This document shows, one piece after another, positions 25,726-35,114 of a DNA stretch of 64,000 nt (within the stretch, counting starts at the first letter, position 1; the number at the start of each line of letters is the position of its first letter). This stretch comes from Pedobacter deserti (GTDB taxonomy: Bacteria; Bacteroidota; Bacteroidia; Sphingobacteriales; Sphingobacteriaceae). The notes beneath the pieces are model-generated. The model saw only the letters and a program-made list of their open reading frames with translations, was not told the origin of the DNA and ran no database searches. The stretch is taken from positions 2,046,001 to 2,110,000 of the forward strand of contig NZ_JAFMZQ010000001.1 in the NCBI RefSeq assembly GCF_024436415.1, in the 5' to 3' direction. The position numbers were made by a program, and so were the translations under genes.

Positions 25726-26541
25726 ATGAATTTCAGAGATAAAGTCGTTGTCATTACCGGCGCTTCCTCGGGCATCGGGAAAGCTTGTGCCGAGGAGTTT
25801 GCCAGGCGGGGAGCCAACCTCGTGCTTGCTGCACGGCAATATGTCACCTTATGTGAAATTACTGCTCAACTGCAAAAGGCATACGACATCAAGGCGCTGG
25901 CAGTACAGGCCGATGTGAGTCGCGAGGAAGACTGCCGTGCGGTTATCGCGCAGGCTATAGATACCTTTGGGGGCGTCGATATTCTGCTGAATAATGCGGG
26001 CTTATCCATGCGGGCCTTGTTTAACGAGACCGACCTCTCCGTGCTCAAAAACCTGATGGATGTGAACTTCTGGGGAACGGTATACTGCACAAAATATGCC
26101 CTGCCAGAATTGCTGAAGAGCAAGGGGACCGTAGTGGGGGTTTCTTCCATAGCGGGCTATAGGGGCTTGCCCGGGCGGACGGGATATTCTGCTTCTAAGT
26201 TTGCCATGAATGGATTTATGGAATCGCTGCGGACGGAATTACTGCACAGCGGAGTACATGTCATGGTGGCTTGCCCGGGGTTTACGGCTTCTAACATTCG
26301 TGTAGCAGCACTTGCTAAAGATGGTGCGGCACACGGGGAAACCAGTATGGAAGAAGAAAAAATGATGAGTGCCGAAGAAGTCGCCCACCGGATTGCCGAG
26401 GGGATAGCTGCGCGGAAACGCACCCTGGTCATGACCCGTCAGGGCAAATTAACGGTATGGCTTAATAAACTGTTGCCCGGTGTGGCCGATGGATTGGTAT
26501 TTAAGCATTTCACAAAAGAGAAGAATGCACTGATCAAATAA
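25726..26541 (+). CDS. SDR family oxidoreductase
   Basis: A 271-residue classical short-chain dehydrogenase. TGASSGIG lies at 11-18, NNAG near residue 89, the catalytic Ser in VSSIAGYRG and Tyr/Lys in TGYSASKFAMNG near residue 155-160. The end is a membrane-interacting type helix (WLNKLLPGVADGLVFKHF), as in DHRS7-like branches. Substrate unknown. It starts 3 nt after recR; the trp promoter follows its stop codon. Confidence 0.92.
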   Translation: MNFRDKVVVITGASSGIGKACAEEFARRGANLVLAARQYVTLCEITAQLQKAYDIKALAVQADVSREEDCRAVIAQAIDTFGGVDILLNNAGLSMRALFNETDLSVLKNLMDVNFWGTVYCTKYALPELLKSKGTVVGVSSIAGYRGLPGRTGYSASKFAMNGFMESLRTELLHSGVHVMVACPGFTASNIRVAALAKDGAAHGETSMEEEKMMSAEEVAHRIAEGIAARKRTLVMTRQGKLTVWLNKLLPGVADGLVFKHFTKEKNALIK

Positions 26542-26556
26542 TAGTTTGTAAAAAAT

Positions 26557-26587
26557 TTTGGCTTTTAACAAAACAAACCCATCTTTG
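26557..26587 (+). promoter_or_regulatory. trp operon promoter
   Basis: TTTG at 26557-26560, exactly 19 nt, then CATCTTTG at 26580-26587. This fits the Bacteroidota consensus TTTG-N19-TAnnTTTG with one mismatch. The predicted start of transcription falls at or next to the ATG of the leader peptide at 26594. Confidence 0.75.
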
Positions 26588-26593
26588 CGATAG

Positions 26594-26647
26594 ATGATTA
26601 CAACAAACGGACATAACATTTGGTGGTGGCACAACGCAAAAGCGTAG
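26594..26647 (+). CDS. trpL: trp leader peptide
   Basis: A 17-codon frame encoding MITTNGHNIWWWHNAKA, with three consecutive Trp codons (TGG TGG TGG) at positions 10-12. It lies between the trp promoter and a terminator hairpin just before trpD. Stalling of the ribosome on the Trp codons when charged tRNA-Trp is scarce would free the downstream strand for antitermination. Its ATG is only 6 nt after the -7 box, so translation probably starts at the very 5' end of the RNA. Too short for ordinary gene finders. Confidence 0.88.
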   Translation: MITTNGHNIWWWHNAKA

Positions 26648-26648
26648 T

Positions 26649-26716
26649 GTGACCCGATATTGTTCGTTTTATTTTATATAAAAAAATTGGAGGGTTGCTA
26701 TAAGGCAACCTTTTTT
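26649..26716 (+). promoter_or_regulatory. trp attenuator (antiterminator and terminator)
   Basis: Terminator: GGTTGC (26693-26698), loop, GCAACC (26705-26710), then six T. Antiterminator: GTGACCC (26649-26655) can pair with GGGTTGC (26692-26698), seven pairs including two G-U, and this removes the left arm of the terminator. GGTGGCAC in the Trp-codon region can pair imperfectly with GTGTGACC, which would block the antiterminator when the leader is fully translated. The four segments thus follow the classical attenuation order 1:2, 2:3, 3:4. Pairings were read by eye and not folded by program. Confidence 0.8.
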
Positions 26717-26719
26717 GTT

Positions 26720-27709
26720 ATGAAGAAAATTCTAAATCACTTATTCGAGAACAAGACTTTCAGTCGCCCGGAAGCCCAGAAAATACTGACTTCGATAGCC
26801 TTAGGGGAGTTTAACAACTCGCAGATCGCGGCCTTCATCACAGCCTACGGTATGCGAAATATCACGGTGGCCGAACTTCAGGGTTTCCGCGATGCGATGC
26901 TCGATCTGTGCGTTAAAGTAGATTTATCTGATTTTGAGCTGGTCGACCTCTGCGGTACCGGAGGCGATGGAAAAGATACTTTTAATATTTCTACCCTCGC
27001 ATCTTTTGTGGTTGCCGGCACAGGAAATAAAGTGGCCAAGCATGGTAACTATGGCGTATCATCCGGATGTGGCTCCTCTAACGTTATGGAATACCTGGGC
27101 TATACCTTTACCGAAGATCAGGATAGCCTTAGGAGGAGTCTGGACAAAGCAGGTATTTGTTTTCTGCATGCACCGCTTTTTAATCCGGCCATGAAGATCG
27201 TTGCGCCGATCAGACGCGAATTGGGGGTAAAGACCTTCTTTAATATGCTGGGACCAATGGTCAACCCCGCCCAGCCAAAAAACCAGATCGTGGGTGTATT
27301 CAGCCTGGAGCTGGCACGACTGTACGCCTACCTGTATCAGGAAACAGATAAGAATTATACCATCCTGCATGCGGTTGATGGTTTTGACGAGGTGTCTATG
27401 ACCTGCGATGTGAAGGTTTTCAGCAAAGCAGGCGAGGCCCTGGTGCGGATCGCTGACCTGGGTTTTGAGGAAATCAGCGAAGGGCAGATCAAAGGCGGGG
27501 ATACGGTAGAATCTTCAGCCAGGATATTCATGGATGTCTTAAACGGTGAAGGTACCGATGCACAGCAAAATGTCGTTTTATGTAATGCCGCGCTGGCCTT
27601 GCAAACGATCCACGGTAATAAGTCATTTGCCGACTGCTTTTACGAGGCCGAAGAGTCCCTTTTAAGTAAACGCGCGTTGAACAGTTTTAAAGCACTTATT
27701 GCAAATTGA
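26720..27709 (+). CDS. trpD: anthranilate phosphoribosyltransferase
   Basis: A 329-residue cytoplasmic enzyme that transfers phosphoribosyl from PRPP to anthranilate (second step of tryptophan synthesis). Key motifs: DLCGTGGDGKDTFNIST near residue 75 (PRPP loop), KHGNYGVSSGCGSSNVME near 108 and FFNMLGPMVNPA. ATG 26720 directly follows the attenuator T run; upstream in-frame starts lie inside the attenuator and are rejected. First structural gene of the operon; trpE and trpG are not in the window. Confidence 0.96.
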   Translation: MKKILNHLFENKTFSRPEAQKILTSIALGEFNNSQIAAFITAYGMRNITVAELQGFRDAMLDLCVKVDLSDFELVDLCGTGGDGKDTFNISTLASFVVAGTGNKVAKHGNYGVSSGCGSSNVMEYLGYTFTEDQDSLRRSLDKAGICFLHAPLFNPAMKIVAPIRRELGVKTFFNMLGPMVNPAQPKNQIVGVFSLELARLYAYLYQETDKNYTILHAVDGFDEVSMTCDVKVFSKAGEALVRIADLGFEEISEGQIKGGDTVESSARIFMDVLNGEGTDAQQNVVLCNAALALQTIHGNKSFADCFYEAEESLLSKRALNSFKALIAN

Positions 27710-27714
27710 GCAAA

Positions 27715-28338
27715 ATGAAACTAAAAGTATGCGGCATGCGCGAGCCGGAAAATATCGGCAAGCTGGCAGAACTTCAGCCCGAGTATATGGGTTTCATATT
27801 TTATACCGGTTCGAAGCGCTATGCCGGAGAAATCTCTGCTGAGATTGTCAGGTCGCTACCTCCAGCTATAAAAAAGACGGGCGTGTTTGTCGACGAAAAA
27901 GGTATCCGTGTGTCGGAAATTGAAGATGAATATGAACTCGACGCCATCCAGTTACATGGGTCTGAAACACCGGAGTACTGCAAGGCGCTCAGGACAATCA
28001 TCCCGGCCCGCACCGAACTCATCAAGGCTTTCGGAATAGACGAGCATTTTGATTTCAGTGTGCTGGATGATTATGCAGATGCGGTCGATTATTTCCTGTT
28101 TGACACGCAGACGGCCGGTCACGGCGGATCTGGCAAACGTTTTGACTGGAAGCTGCTTGAGGGTTATAAACTTGATAAACCTTTTTTCCTGAGCGGGGGT
28201 ATCGGCCCCGAGAGTCTGGAGGAGCTCCAACAGGTAAGCGATCCGCGCTGTTATGCCATCGATGTAAACAGCCGCTTTGAGCTTAGTCCCGGGTTAAAAG
28301 ATATAGAACAACTTAAAGCATTTAAAATACGATTATGA
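27715..28338 (+). CDS. trpF: phosphoribosylanthranilate isomerase
   Basis: A 207-residue TIM-barrel enzyme for the Amadori rearrangement of PRA to CdRP. The N-terminal [11 protein letters not shown] carries the catalytic Cys6; the general acid Asp is in [20 protein letters not shown]. The end is the usual [21 protein letters not shown] 27715 is preferred over TTG 27706, which would overlap trpD by 4 nt; translational coupling to trpD is likely either way. trpC, normally between trpD and trpF in Bacteroidota, is absent here. Confidence 0.95.
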   Translation: MKLKVCGMREPENIGKLAELQPEYMGFIFYTGSKRYAGEISAEIVRSLPPAIKKTGVFVDEKGIRVSEIEDEYELDAIQLHGSETPEYCKALRTIIPARTELIKAFGIDEHFDFSVLDDYADAVDYFLFDTQTAGHGGSGKRFDWKLLEGYKLDKPFFLSGGIGPESLEELQQVSDPRCYAIDVNSRFELSPGLKDIEQLKAFKIRL

Positions 28339-29519
28339 GCTATTTTGTGAACGAAAAAGGGTATTACGGAGATTTTGGTGGTGCCTACATCCCTGAAATG
28401 CTTTATCCGAATGTGGAGGAGCTTCGCCAGAATTATCTGAATATCATCAATGATGCAGATTTCCAGCGGGAGTTTCAGCAACTGCTGAGAGACTATGTAG
28501 GCAGGCCTTCGCCGCTGTACCTGGCCAAACGCTTGTCGGAGAAGTACAATGCGAATATCTTTCTTAAACGGGAGGACTTAAACCACACGGGTGCGCATAA
28601 AATCAACAACACCATAGGGCAGATCCTGTTGGCTGAGCGACTGGGCAAGAAACGCATCATTGCAGAGACAGGCGCTGGTCAGCACGGAGTGGCAACCGCT
28701 ACGGTCTGTGCGCTGCGGGGCCTGGAATGTGTGGTGTATATGGGCGAAGTCGACATTAAGCGCCAGGCGCCCAATGTTGCGCGCATGAAAATGCTGGGAG
28801 CGAAGGTTGTTCCCGCAACATCGGGTAGCAAAACGCTAAAAGATGCGACAAACGAGGCCATGCGCGACTGGATCAATAATCCGGTAGATACGCATTATAT
28901 TATCGGATCCGTAGTCGGACCGCACCCTTATCCGGATATGGTAGCCTTGTTTCAATCTATTATATCTGAAGAGACAAAAAAACAGCTTCTGGAGCACACA
29001 GGCAGCGATCAGCCTGATTATGTATTGGCTTGCGTTGGCGGCGGCAGCAATGCGCTGGGTATGTTCTACCACTTTATAAACGACGAAAATGTAAAGCTCA
29101 TCGCGGTAGAGGCAGCAGGCAAGGGGGTCGACAGCGGCTTTTCTGCAGCTACCACTACGTTGGGTAAAGAAGGGGTACTGCATGGAAGCCGCAGTATTTT
29201 GATGCAGACGCACGACGGACAGGTGGTAGAGCCGCATTCCGTTTCTGCGGGGCTTGACTATCCGGGAATTGGTCCACAGCACGCGCATCTATTCAAGACA
29301 GGCCGGGGCAAGTATGTGTCTATTACCGACGATGAGGCGCTTCAGGCAGGCCTGCTGCTTACCAAGATGGAAGGCATCATTCCAGCAATCGAGAGCTCAC
29401 ACGCTTTGGCATACCTCGAAAAGATGGAATTTACAGGAAAAGAGAATGTTGTGATATGTCTGTCGGGCCGCGGCGATAAAGACATGGACACTTATATGAA
29501 ATATTTTAACTTGATATGA
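28335..29519 (+). CDS. trpB: tryptophan synthase beta subunit
   Basis: A 394-residue PLP enzyme that joins indole and serine. The cofactor lysine K89 is in HTGAHKINN; the phosphate loop is [10 protein letters not shown]; the catalytic Glu is in [10 protein letters not shown]. Start overlaps the trpF stop by 4 bp (ATGA), and its own stop overlaps the trpA start. It is a standard TrpB1 type that pairs with TrpA. Confidence 0.98.
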   Translation: MSYFVNEKGYYGDFGGAYIPEMLYPNVEELRQNYLNIINDADFQREFQQLLRDYVGRPSPLYLAKRLSEKYNANIFLKREDLNHTGAHKINNTIGQILLAERLGKKRIIAETGAGQHGVATATVCALRGLECVVYMGEVDIKRQAPNVARMKMLGAKVVPATSGSKTLKDATNEAMRDWINNPVDTHYIIGSVVGPHPYPDMVALFQSIISEETKKQLLEHTGSDQPDYVLACVGGGSNALGMFYHFINDENVKLIAVEAAGKGVDSGFSAATTTLGKEGVLHGSRSILMQTHDGQVVEPHSVSAGLDYPGIGPQHAHLFKTGRGKYVSITDDEALQAGLLLTKMEGIIPAIESSHALAYLEKMEFTGKENVVICLSGRGDKDMDTYMKYFNLI

Positions 29520-30280
29520 ACAGAATAAAAGCGCTTTTTGAAACCAAAAAAGACATCCTTTCTATATATTATACAGCTGGTTACCCCGGTCTAGGCGATA
29601 CGCTTACCATTGCCGAAGAACTCGAAAAATCGGGCGCAGATCTGCTTGAAATAGGTTTTCCTTATTCAGATCCTGTAGCCGATGGTCCTACCATACAGGC
29701 AAGCAGCAAGGTGGCGCTTGATAATGGTATGGACTTACGCAGACTGTTCGAACAGCTGAAAGATCTGCGTCAGCGTGTATCCATTCCCGTGCTACTCATG
29801 GGCTACGTAAACCCGATGCTGCAGTATGGCGTCGAAAACTTTTGTGCCTCATGTAAAGAAGTCGGTGTAGATGGCTGTATCGTGCCCGATCTGCCTATGG
29901 CCGAGTATGAAGAACTATATGCGCCGGTGTTTGAGAAGAACGACCTATGTAATATCTTCCTGATTACGCCGCAGACTTCTGAAGAGCGGATTCGTAAAAT
30001 TGACGGATTGAGTAAAGGATTTATTTACCTGCTGTCGTCGTCTGCCACTACCGGACAAAACCTGGAAGTTTCAGAGGCAACGGAAGCTTATTTTTCCAGA
30101 ATAAAGGCCATGAACCTGCAAAATCCGCTCATGATCGGTTTCGGGATCAGCAATAAACATACTTTCGCAAAGGCCTGTAGTTATGCCAGCGGCGCAATCA
30201 TTGGCAGTGCATTTGTAAAGGCGCTTGATCACAACAATGTACGAGGAAGCGTAAGGGAATTTATGAAAGCGTTCAAATAA
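29516..30280 (+). CDS. trpA: tryptophan synthase alpha subunit
   Basis: A 254-residue TIM barrel that cleaves indole-glycerol phosphate. The catalytic acids are E45 in [11 protein letters not shown] and D56 in ADGPTIQ. The phosphate loop GFGISN lies near residue 205. It overlaps trpB by 4 bp and ends the operon, converging with the Sua5/YciO gene by an 8-bp overlap. Confidence 0.97.
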   Translation: MNRIKALFETKKDILSIYYTAGYPGLGDTLTIAEELEKSGADLLEIGFPYSDPVADGPTIQASSKVALDNGMDLRRLFEQLKDLRQRVSIPVLLMGYVNPMLQYGVENFCASCKEVGVDGCIVPDLPMAEYEELYAPVFEKNDLCNIFLITPQTSEERIRKIDGLSKGFIYLLSSSATTGQNLEVSEATEAYFSRIKAMNLQNPLMIGFGISNKHTFAKACSYASGAIIGSAFVKALDHNNVRGSVREFMKAFK

Positions 30281-30893
30281 AGGCTTCTAGATCCCCTTTA
30301 CCTTCACGGATGATCTCGAAGTCGCCCTCTGTGCAATCAACCACCGTAGAAGCCTGATTGCCGCCATAGCCGCCGTCTATGACCATATCAACGCGCTCTT
30401 CATATTTTTCATGAATCAGTTCGGGGTCGGTCGAATACTCGATCACCTCGTCTTCATCGTGAATGGAGGTGGAGAGGATCGGGTTTCCCAGCTGACGCAC
30501 GATTTCCCGGGCGATCTCATTGTCGGGCACACGGATACCAACTGTTTTTTTGTTAGAACTCAGTAGTTTAGGAACGTTGTTGTTGGCGTTCAAAATGAAC
30601 GTAAAAGGCCCCGGAAGCGCTTTCTTCAGCAGCCGGAATACCGTCGTATCGATCGGTTTGATATAATCAGAGATATGGCTCAGGTCGGAGCAGATAAACG
30701 AGAAGTTTGCCTTCTCAGGTTTGATTCCCCTGATCCGGCAAATCTTTTCTATAGCCCTTTGATTCGTAATGTCGCAGCCCAGTCCGTACACTGTGTCGGT
30801 AGGATAGATAATGATACCGCCCTTGCGGAGTACCTCCACCACCTGTGCTATAGCCTTAGGATTCGGATTTTCGGGATATATCTTAATCAGCAT
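30273..30893 (-). CDS. L-threonylcarbamoyladenylate synthase (Sua5/YciO/YrdC family)
   Basis: A 206-residue single-domain protein. Its beginning GGIIIYPTDTVYGLGCDITN and the middle PGPFTFILNAN are the signature of the YrdC fold that makes threonylcarbamoyl-AMP for tRNA t6A. The SxxN active-site region is LSTSIHDEDE, and the protein lacks the Sua5 C-terminal domain. By this and the KRxxxxxRP substitutions it is closer to YciO, whose exact activity is less certain. Two genes upstream on the same strand lies asnS, 51 nt away. Confidence 0.88.
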   Translation of the reverse strand: MLIKIYPENPNPKAIAQVVEVLRKGGIIIYPTDTVYGLGCDITNQRAIEKICRIRGIKPEKANFSFICSDLSHISDYIKPIDTTVFRLLKKALPGPFTFILNANNNVPKLLSSNKKTVGIRVPDNEIAREIVRQLGNPILSTSIHDEDEVIEYSTDPELIHEKYEERVDMVIDGGYGGNQASTVVDCTEGDFEIIREGKGDLEAFI

Positions 30894-30943
30894 AGTAAGT
30901 TCAGTGCAAATCCCGTTCCCAAAACCCGCTTTCTACACCGCGT

Positions 30944-32392
30944 TTAAAACTCCGCATTCTTCGGGAACCTTGGGAAGGCGATTACATCACGGATGTTTGT
31001 CATACCAGTCACAAACAGCACCAAACGCTCAAAGCCTAATCCGAAGCCCGAGTGCGGTGCGCTGCCAAACCGGCGTGTATCCAGGAACCACCACATTTCT
31101 TCCTGAGGGATGTTCATGTCTTCCATACGTTTTGTAAGCTTATCGAGACGTTCCTCACGCTGCGAACCACCTACTATTTCGCCGATACCCGGGAAAAGGA
31201 TATCCATAGCCGCTACCGTTTGTCTGCCCTGCTCATCCGGTTCATTCTGGCGCATGTAGAACGATTTGATGTCGGCCGGGTAGTCTGTAAGAATAACGGG
31301 TTTTTTAAAATGCTTTTCAACCAGGTAACGCTCGTGCTCCGACTGCAGGTCGGCTCCCCATTCATCAATAAGATATTTAAACTGCTTCTTTTGATTCGGT
31401 TTTGACGCTTTAAGGATACGGATAGCTTCCGTGTAAGTCAGACGCTCGAAATCATTGCTCAAACAGAAATTCAGCTTTTCGAGTAAAGACAGTTCGTTCC
31501 GTTCATTTTGAGGTTTCGATTTTTCCTCTTCAAGCAAACGGTTGTTCAAAAACTCCAGTTCTTCCTTGCAGTTTTTAACCGCATAGTCGATCACATACTT
31601 AAGCATGTCCTCGGCCAACTGCATATTGTCTTCCAGATCAGCAAAAGCCACTTCAGGCTCTACCATCCAGAATTCAGCAAGGTGTCGGGTAGTATTGGAA
31701 TTCTCCGCCCTGAAGGTAGGACCAAACGTATATATCTGGCCAAATGCCATGGCCGCAAGTTCACCTTCCAGCTGTCCTGATACGGTCAGGTTGGCCGATC
31801 TGGCGAAGAAATCTTCCGAATAATCGATTTTCCCTTCGGCGGTCTTAGGTAAATTGTCCAGATCAAGCGTAGTTACCCTAAACATTTCACCCGCACCCTC
31901 CGCATCTGAAGCAGTGATGATCGGTGTATGCATGTAAACAAAGCCACGCTCATGATAAAACTGATGAATGGCAAAAGCCAGCGCGTGCCTTACTTTAAAA
32001 ACCGCATTGAACGTATTGGTGCGGAAGCGGAGGTGCGCAATCTCACGTAAAAACTCCAGGCTGTGTTTTTTCGGCTGGAGTGGAAACTTTTCCGGGTCAC
32101 TATCACCCAAAATTTCCAGCGTCTTTGCCTTGATCTCCACTTTTTGACCCTTGCCGAGCGACTCAACCAATGTTCCGGTTACTGCAATGGCCGCACCGGT
32201 CGTTATGCGCTTCAATATATTTTCTGGTGTATTATTAAAATCAACAACGATCTGGATGTTTCCCATGCAGGAGCCATCATTTAAAGCAATAAACTGATTG
32301 TTGCGAAAAGTACGCACCCAACCCATAACTGTTACATCGCGGTTAAACTCGCTTGTTTCAAGCAGAACCTTAATCTTTTCTCTTTTGATCAT
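30944..32392 (-). CDS. asnS: asparaginyl-tRNA synthetase
   Basis: A 482-residue class IIb aminoacyl-tRNA synthetase. The N-terminal OB-fold ([20 protein letters not shown]) binds the anticodon. Class II motif 2 is [21 protein letters not shown], and motif 3 is [12 protein letters not shown]. The Asn-type EAGEM-like segment is [11 protein letters not shown]. Length is normal. A minus-strand -7 box TAATTTTG lies 20 nt upstream. Confidence 0.97.
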   Translation of the reverse strand: MIKREKIKVLLETSEFNRDVTVMGWVRTFRNNQFIALNDGSCMGNIQIVVDFNNTPENILKRITTGAAIAVTGTLVESLGKGQKVEIKAKTLEILGDSDPEKFPLQPKKHSLEFLREIAHLRFRTNTFNAVFKVRHALAFAIHQFYHERGFVYMHTPIITASDAEGAGEMFRVTTLDLDNLPKTAEGKIDYSEDFFARSANLTVSGQLEGELAAMAFGQIYTFGPTFRAENSNTTRHLAEFWMVEPEVAFADLEDNMQLAEDMLKYVIDYAVKNCKEELEFLNNRLLEEEKSKPQNERNELSLLEKLNFCLSNDFERLTYTEAIRILKASKPNQKKQFKYLIDEWGADLQSEHERYLVEKHFKKPVILTDYPADIKSFYMRQNEPDEQGRQTVAAMDILFPGIGEIVGGSQREERLDKLTKRMEDMNIPQEEMWWFLDTRRFGSAPHSGFGLGFERLVLFVTGMTNIRDVIAFPRFPKNAEF

Positions 32393-32412
32393 GATTTTAT
32401 TTTGGAGAGCGT

Positions 32413-32420
32413 CAAAATTA
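32413..32420 (-). promoter_or_regulatory. -7 box TAATTTTG of asnS
   Basis: An exact TAnnTTTG match on the minus strand, 20 nt before the asnS ATG. A TCTG at about 20 nt upstream is a weak -33 match. Confidence 0.5.
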
Positions 32421-32770
32421 ATGAATTACTTGTTAAATAACAGAGGAAATTTGACTGTGGCGATTGCAGGTTATTTTGGAGTAATATTCCGGATTTACCC
32501 AAATTTTTAGAGATTGTTGGTAATAAATATCGTATAACGTTACTGTTTAAGTAGCAATTCCAGCATATGCTACTCATTATGTTGGTTATAATCCGAAAAA
32601 TATGCCAATAATTGTGATTTTATGTAACGTAAATCTAAAATTTTAATCTGTTTATGTTGTTTTTGCTGGTTTTTTACATGCATAGTGATCTTATTTTTGA
32701 TGTTTTTCGCTAAATCACTTATTTTTTTAAAAAATTTAGTGCAATTTGTTTGTTAATGTCGAAAAGTCCC

Positions 32771-32778
32771 TATATTTG
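32771..32778 (+). promoter_or_regulatory. -7 box TATATTTG with upstream TTTG, no gene behind it
   Basis: TATATTTG with a TTTG 18 nt upstream is one of the best promoter matches in the window. A second TATATTTG is at 32795-32802. The only ATG after it opens a three-codon frame. Confidence 0.6.
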
Positions 32779-32847
32779 TAATGCTCGTTTAATTTATATT
32801 TGGTTAGAGAGGCCTACAATTGGATAGTTGTAGGCCTCTTCTTTTTT
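32779..32847 (+). ncRNA. predicted short non-coding RNA ending in an intrinsic terminator
   Basis: Between the promoter at 32771 and a T run at about 32840-32848 lies about 65 nt with no usable reading frame. The 3' end is a perfect 12-bp stem (AGAGGCCTACAA paired at 32808-32819 and 32828-32839) with an 8-nt loop, followed by T-rich sequence. The complement strand lacks a T run after the stem, so the terminator is oriented for the plus strand, where no gene exists. That leaves a small RNA as the simplest reading. Family not recognised; it is too short for 6S RNA. Confidence 0.5.
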
Positions 32848-32858
32848 TTAAACGATCA

Positions 32859-34979
32859 TTAAATAGAATCAGCCGTAAAGTCGTCGATGCCTGTGGGTAG
32901 CTCTATATAAAAGGTAGTGCCTTTTCCAGGAATTGTGTCGAACCATATCTTACCGTTGTGAGCAAGTACAATTTGTCTCGATATAGCCAAGCCCAGTCCG
33001 AATGTTTCTTCTCCAGCGGTGCCTCTTCGGCTGGCCTCGGCTGGAGCGCTGAATATTTTATCCCTCAGTTCTTCCGGGATACCGATGCCGTTGTCAGCAA
33101 CCGTAATAAGCGCTTGTTCCCCTGACTTCGTTAGATTTACCCTAATTTCAGAGTTCTCCGGACTAAATTTGATGGCATTGCCAATCAGGTTTGTCATTAC
33201 CCTCCATAGCTTCTCCGCATTCACCTGTGCCCGAATATCTATCCCCTCAAAAGTTAAGGTTTGCTGTTTCTGAGCTGCTTTGCTTCTGAGCTGATCTGTA
33301 CAGAAACGTAATATCTCGTGCAGATTTTCAGCTTGCTTTTGCAGCTTGCCATTCTCGTTTTTAGGCTGCAGTATGTCGTCAACAAGCGCGAGACAATCGG
33401 AGGCCGACTTTTTCATCATTTCGATAAGCTCGATGTCTTCCGCATTTGGACAATCTTTGTGCATGATCAATGAGCAGCCCATAAATATAGCTCCGATCGG
33501 ACTTCGTAAATCGTGCGCAACGACGCGGGTCAGCCGTGTGTTTTCCTCCTGACTCTGTCTTAAGAGTCTCAAAGTATTGCTGAGCTGACCGTTTTGCTGG
33601 GTGACCTTTTTATTTAGTATTCTTAGTTCTTTCAAGTGATTGCGGGTACGCCTTAGGTTAAACCACATTACAAGCAGGAAGGCGATAGTTATGATAGAAA
33701 AGACTATAGCGGCCGCCAGATAAGAGGTTTTGATCTGACTGTTCTTTTCCGCCAGTTCAAGCTGATGAGCCTGTTCAGCCTCCCTGAAAGTCGCATCCAT
33801 ATCTATGCTACGCATTTTTTTCTCGGCGTTCCAAGCCGAATCCCTCAGGGCGGCCGACTCAGTCATGTAAGCTAGTGCCTTCTGCAGATTACCCGCTTTT
33901 TGGTAATATTCCGCTTTGAGCTTCACCACATTTCGGTACCTCACCTGCTGTTGATGATTGCTGCCTTGCTCTCTGGCCAGGTCGCCTTCGATACTCTCAA
34001 TCCATTGTCGTGCAGCGTCGAGTTTCGATTGTTTGATGTATAAAACAGCGAGTTTGGTCTTGGCCGTGGTCGCATCCTCTCTTGCATAGCCCTCGCGATC
34101 GTTCAATGCTATGCTTCTTTTCAGATATTTTTCGGCTTCTGCTGTTTTTCCTATCAGGGCATACTGACCGCCAAGATTTCCGCAAAACACCCCAACTGCC
34201 GATTCGATATAGGCCTTTCTGTCGGGATATTTAGGCTGCTCACGCTCTATGTACTCAAGACCGATACGGTAATATATGAGGGCGCTATCTGCCTTTCCGG
34301 CCTGTTCGTAGCTAAAAGCGATATTATTATATATCGACTGTGGAAGCATGAAAGAGGTTTCGAAAGTAGATGAGGAATCCTGGCAGTGGCTCAGTTCTGC
34401 CTGCGCCTGTTTAAAATAGCTCACCGCCTTAAGGAAATCCTGCTGGGCGTATCTGATTAAACCCAGTCTGTTTGTGAAACTGCCAAGGTCACAAGTATCC
34501 AGGTTCTGAAGGGCGTATTGCCTGCCCTCATAGTACTTATAAAAAGCTTCATTATAGTGATTTTGCGCACGCAAAACATCGCCTCTGCTAAACATGCTGT
34601 GGGCATACTCATTTTTGTGGTCATCTTCCAGTCCTTTCAGGACCCGAAACATACTGTCGACGTATAAATTGGCTTTCTGGGCACTGAACTTATAGTTTAT
34701 GTAAAAATAGCAAAGATGTCGATAACGTTTCCAGTTGTCGATACGCCCGGCATTGTTAAATTTGGCATAACTTGAATCTAAATACCTGAGGGAACGATCT
34801 ATTTCTCCTGCATTTATCAGGTCATCGGCCCGCTGTATAAGGCTGTCTGCCCGCTTAGGGTCATTTATACGCTGGTTCTCGCTGTTACTCTGGCAAGAAG
34901 CCAGGCACATCAGCCCCAGGCTTACTAAAAAGTAACATAAAGTAAGCGTACGCGTACGACGGGACTTTTCATGAGGCAT
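32859..34979 (-). CDS. TPR-containing sensor histidine kinase
   Basis: A 706-residue kinase. The N-terminus resembles a lipoprotein signal (LMCLASC, Cys29). Residues about 35-380 are TPR helices (for example YAHSMFSRGDVLRAQNHYNEAFYKYYEG; NNIAFSYEQAGKADSALIYY read across two lines). A membrane helix lies near 395-418, then a coiled coil. The dimerisation domain has the phosphoacceptor H489 in RVVAHDLRSPIG; the ATPase domain shows the N box NLIGNAIKFSP, G1 ADNGIGIP and G2 GLGLAIS. No response regulator gene is adjacent. The signal sensed is unknown. Confidence 0.92.
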   Translation of the reverse strand: MPHEKSRRTRTLTLCYFLVSLGLMCLASCQSNSENQRINDPKRADSLIQRADDLINAGEIDRSLRYLDSSYAKFNNAGRIDNWKRYRHLCYFYINYKFSAQKANLYVDSMFRVLKGLEDDHKNEYAHSMFSRGDVLRAQNHYNEAFYKYYEGRQYALQNLDTCDLGSFTNRLGLIRYAQQDFLKAVSYFKQAQAELSHCQDSSSTFETSFMLPQSIYNNIAFSYEQAGKADSALIYYRIGLEYIEREQPKYPDRKAYIESAVGVFCGNLGGQYALIGKTAEAEKYLKRSIALNDREGYAREDATTAKTKLAVLYIKQSKLDAARQWIESIEGDLAREQGSNHQQQVRYRNVVKLKAEYYQKAGNLQKALAYMTESAALRDSAWNAEKKMRSIDMDATFREAEQAHQLELAEKNSQIKTSYLAAAIVFSIITIAFLLVMWFNLRRTRNHLKELRILNKKVTQQNGQLSNTLRLLRQSQEENTRLTRVVAHDLRSPIGAIFMGCSLIMHKDCPNAEDIELIEMMKKSASDCLALVDDILQPKNENGKLQKQAENLHEILRFCTDQLRSKAAQKQQTLTFEGIDIRAQVNAEKLWRVMTNLIGNAIKFSPENSEIRVNLTKSGEQALITVADNGIGIPEELRDKIFSAPAEASRRGTAGEETFGLGLAISRQIVLAHNGKIWFDTIPGKGTTFYIELPTGIDDFTADSI

Positions 34980-35050
34980 ACCATTAGAGTTAATCCATGT
35001 TTCCGTTACAATATAAACAAATATTCCATTTAAGCCTAATGGGCTATATG

Positions 35051-35068
35051 GCCGGGACTAGTCCCGGC
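35051..35068. repeat. 18-bp perfect palindrome
   Basis: GCCGGGACTAGTCCCGGC is a complete palindrome (7-bp stem with CTAG loop if folded), 47 bp before the next start codon and followed by a short T run. It could be a regulator-binding site or a weak terminator for transcripts from the left. Confidence 0.45.
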
Positions 35069-35114
35069 AAACCTTTTTAAGGACGTACTTGTTGTAAAAG
35101 CAAACCTGAAAGTT

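Larger units (their letters stand above)
32393..32858. other. 466-bp AT-rich intergenic region
   Basis: No protein-coding gene is visible. On the minus strand it has the asnS promoter (32413-32420). On the plus strand it ends in two TATATTTG boxes and a strong intrinsic terminator that together suggest a short RNA (see 32779-32847). The 250 bp between them are very AT-rich with many T runs and no clear repeats. Confidence 0.6.

Noticed and set aside
32771..32847. 6S RNA or tmRNA
   Set aside because: The predicted RNA is only about 65 nt and lacks the long open duplex of 6S RNA and any tRNA-like part.
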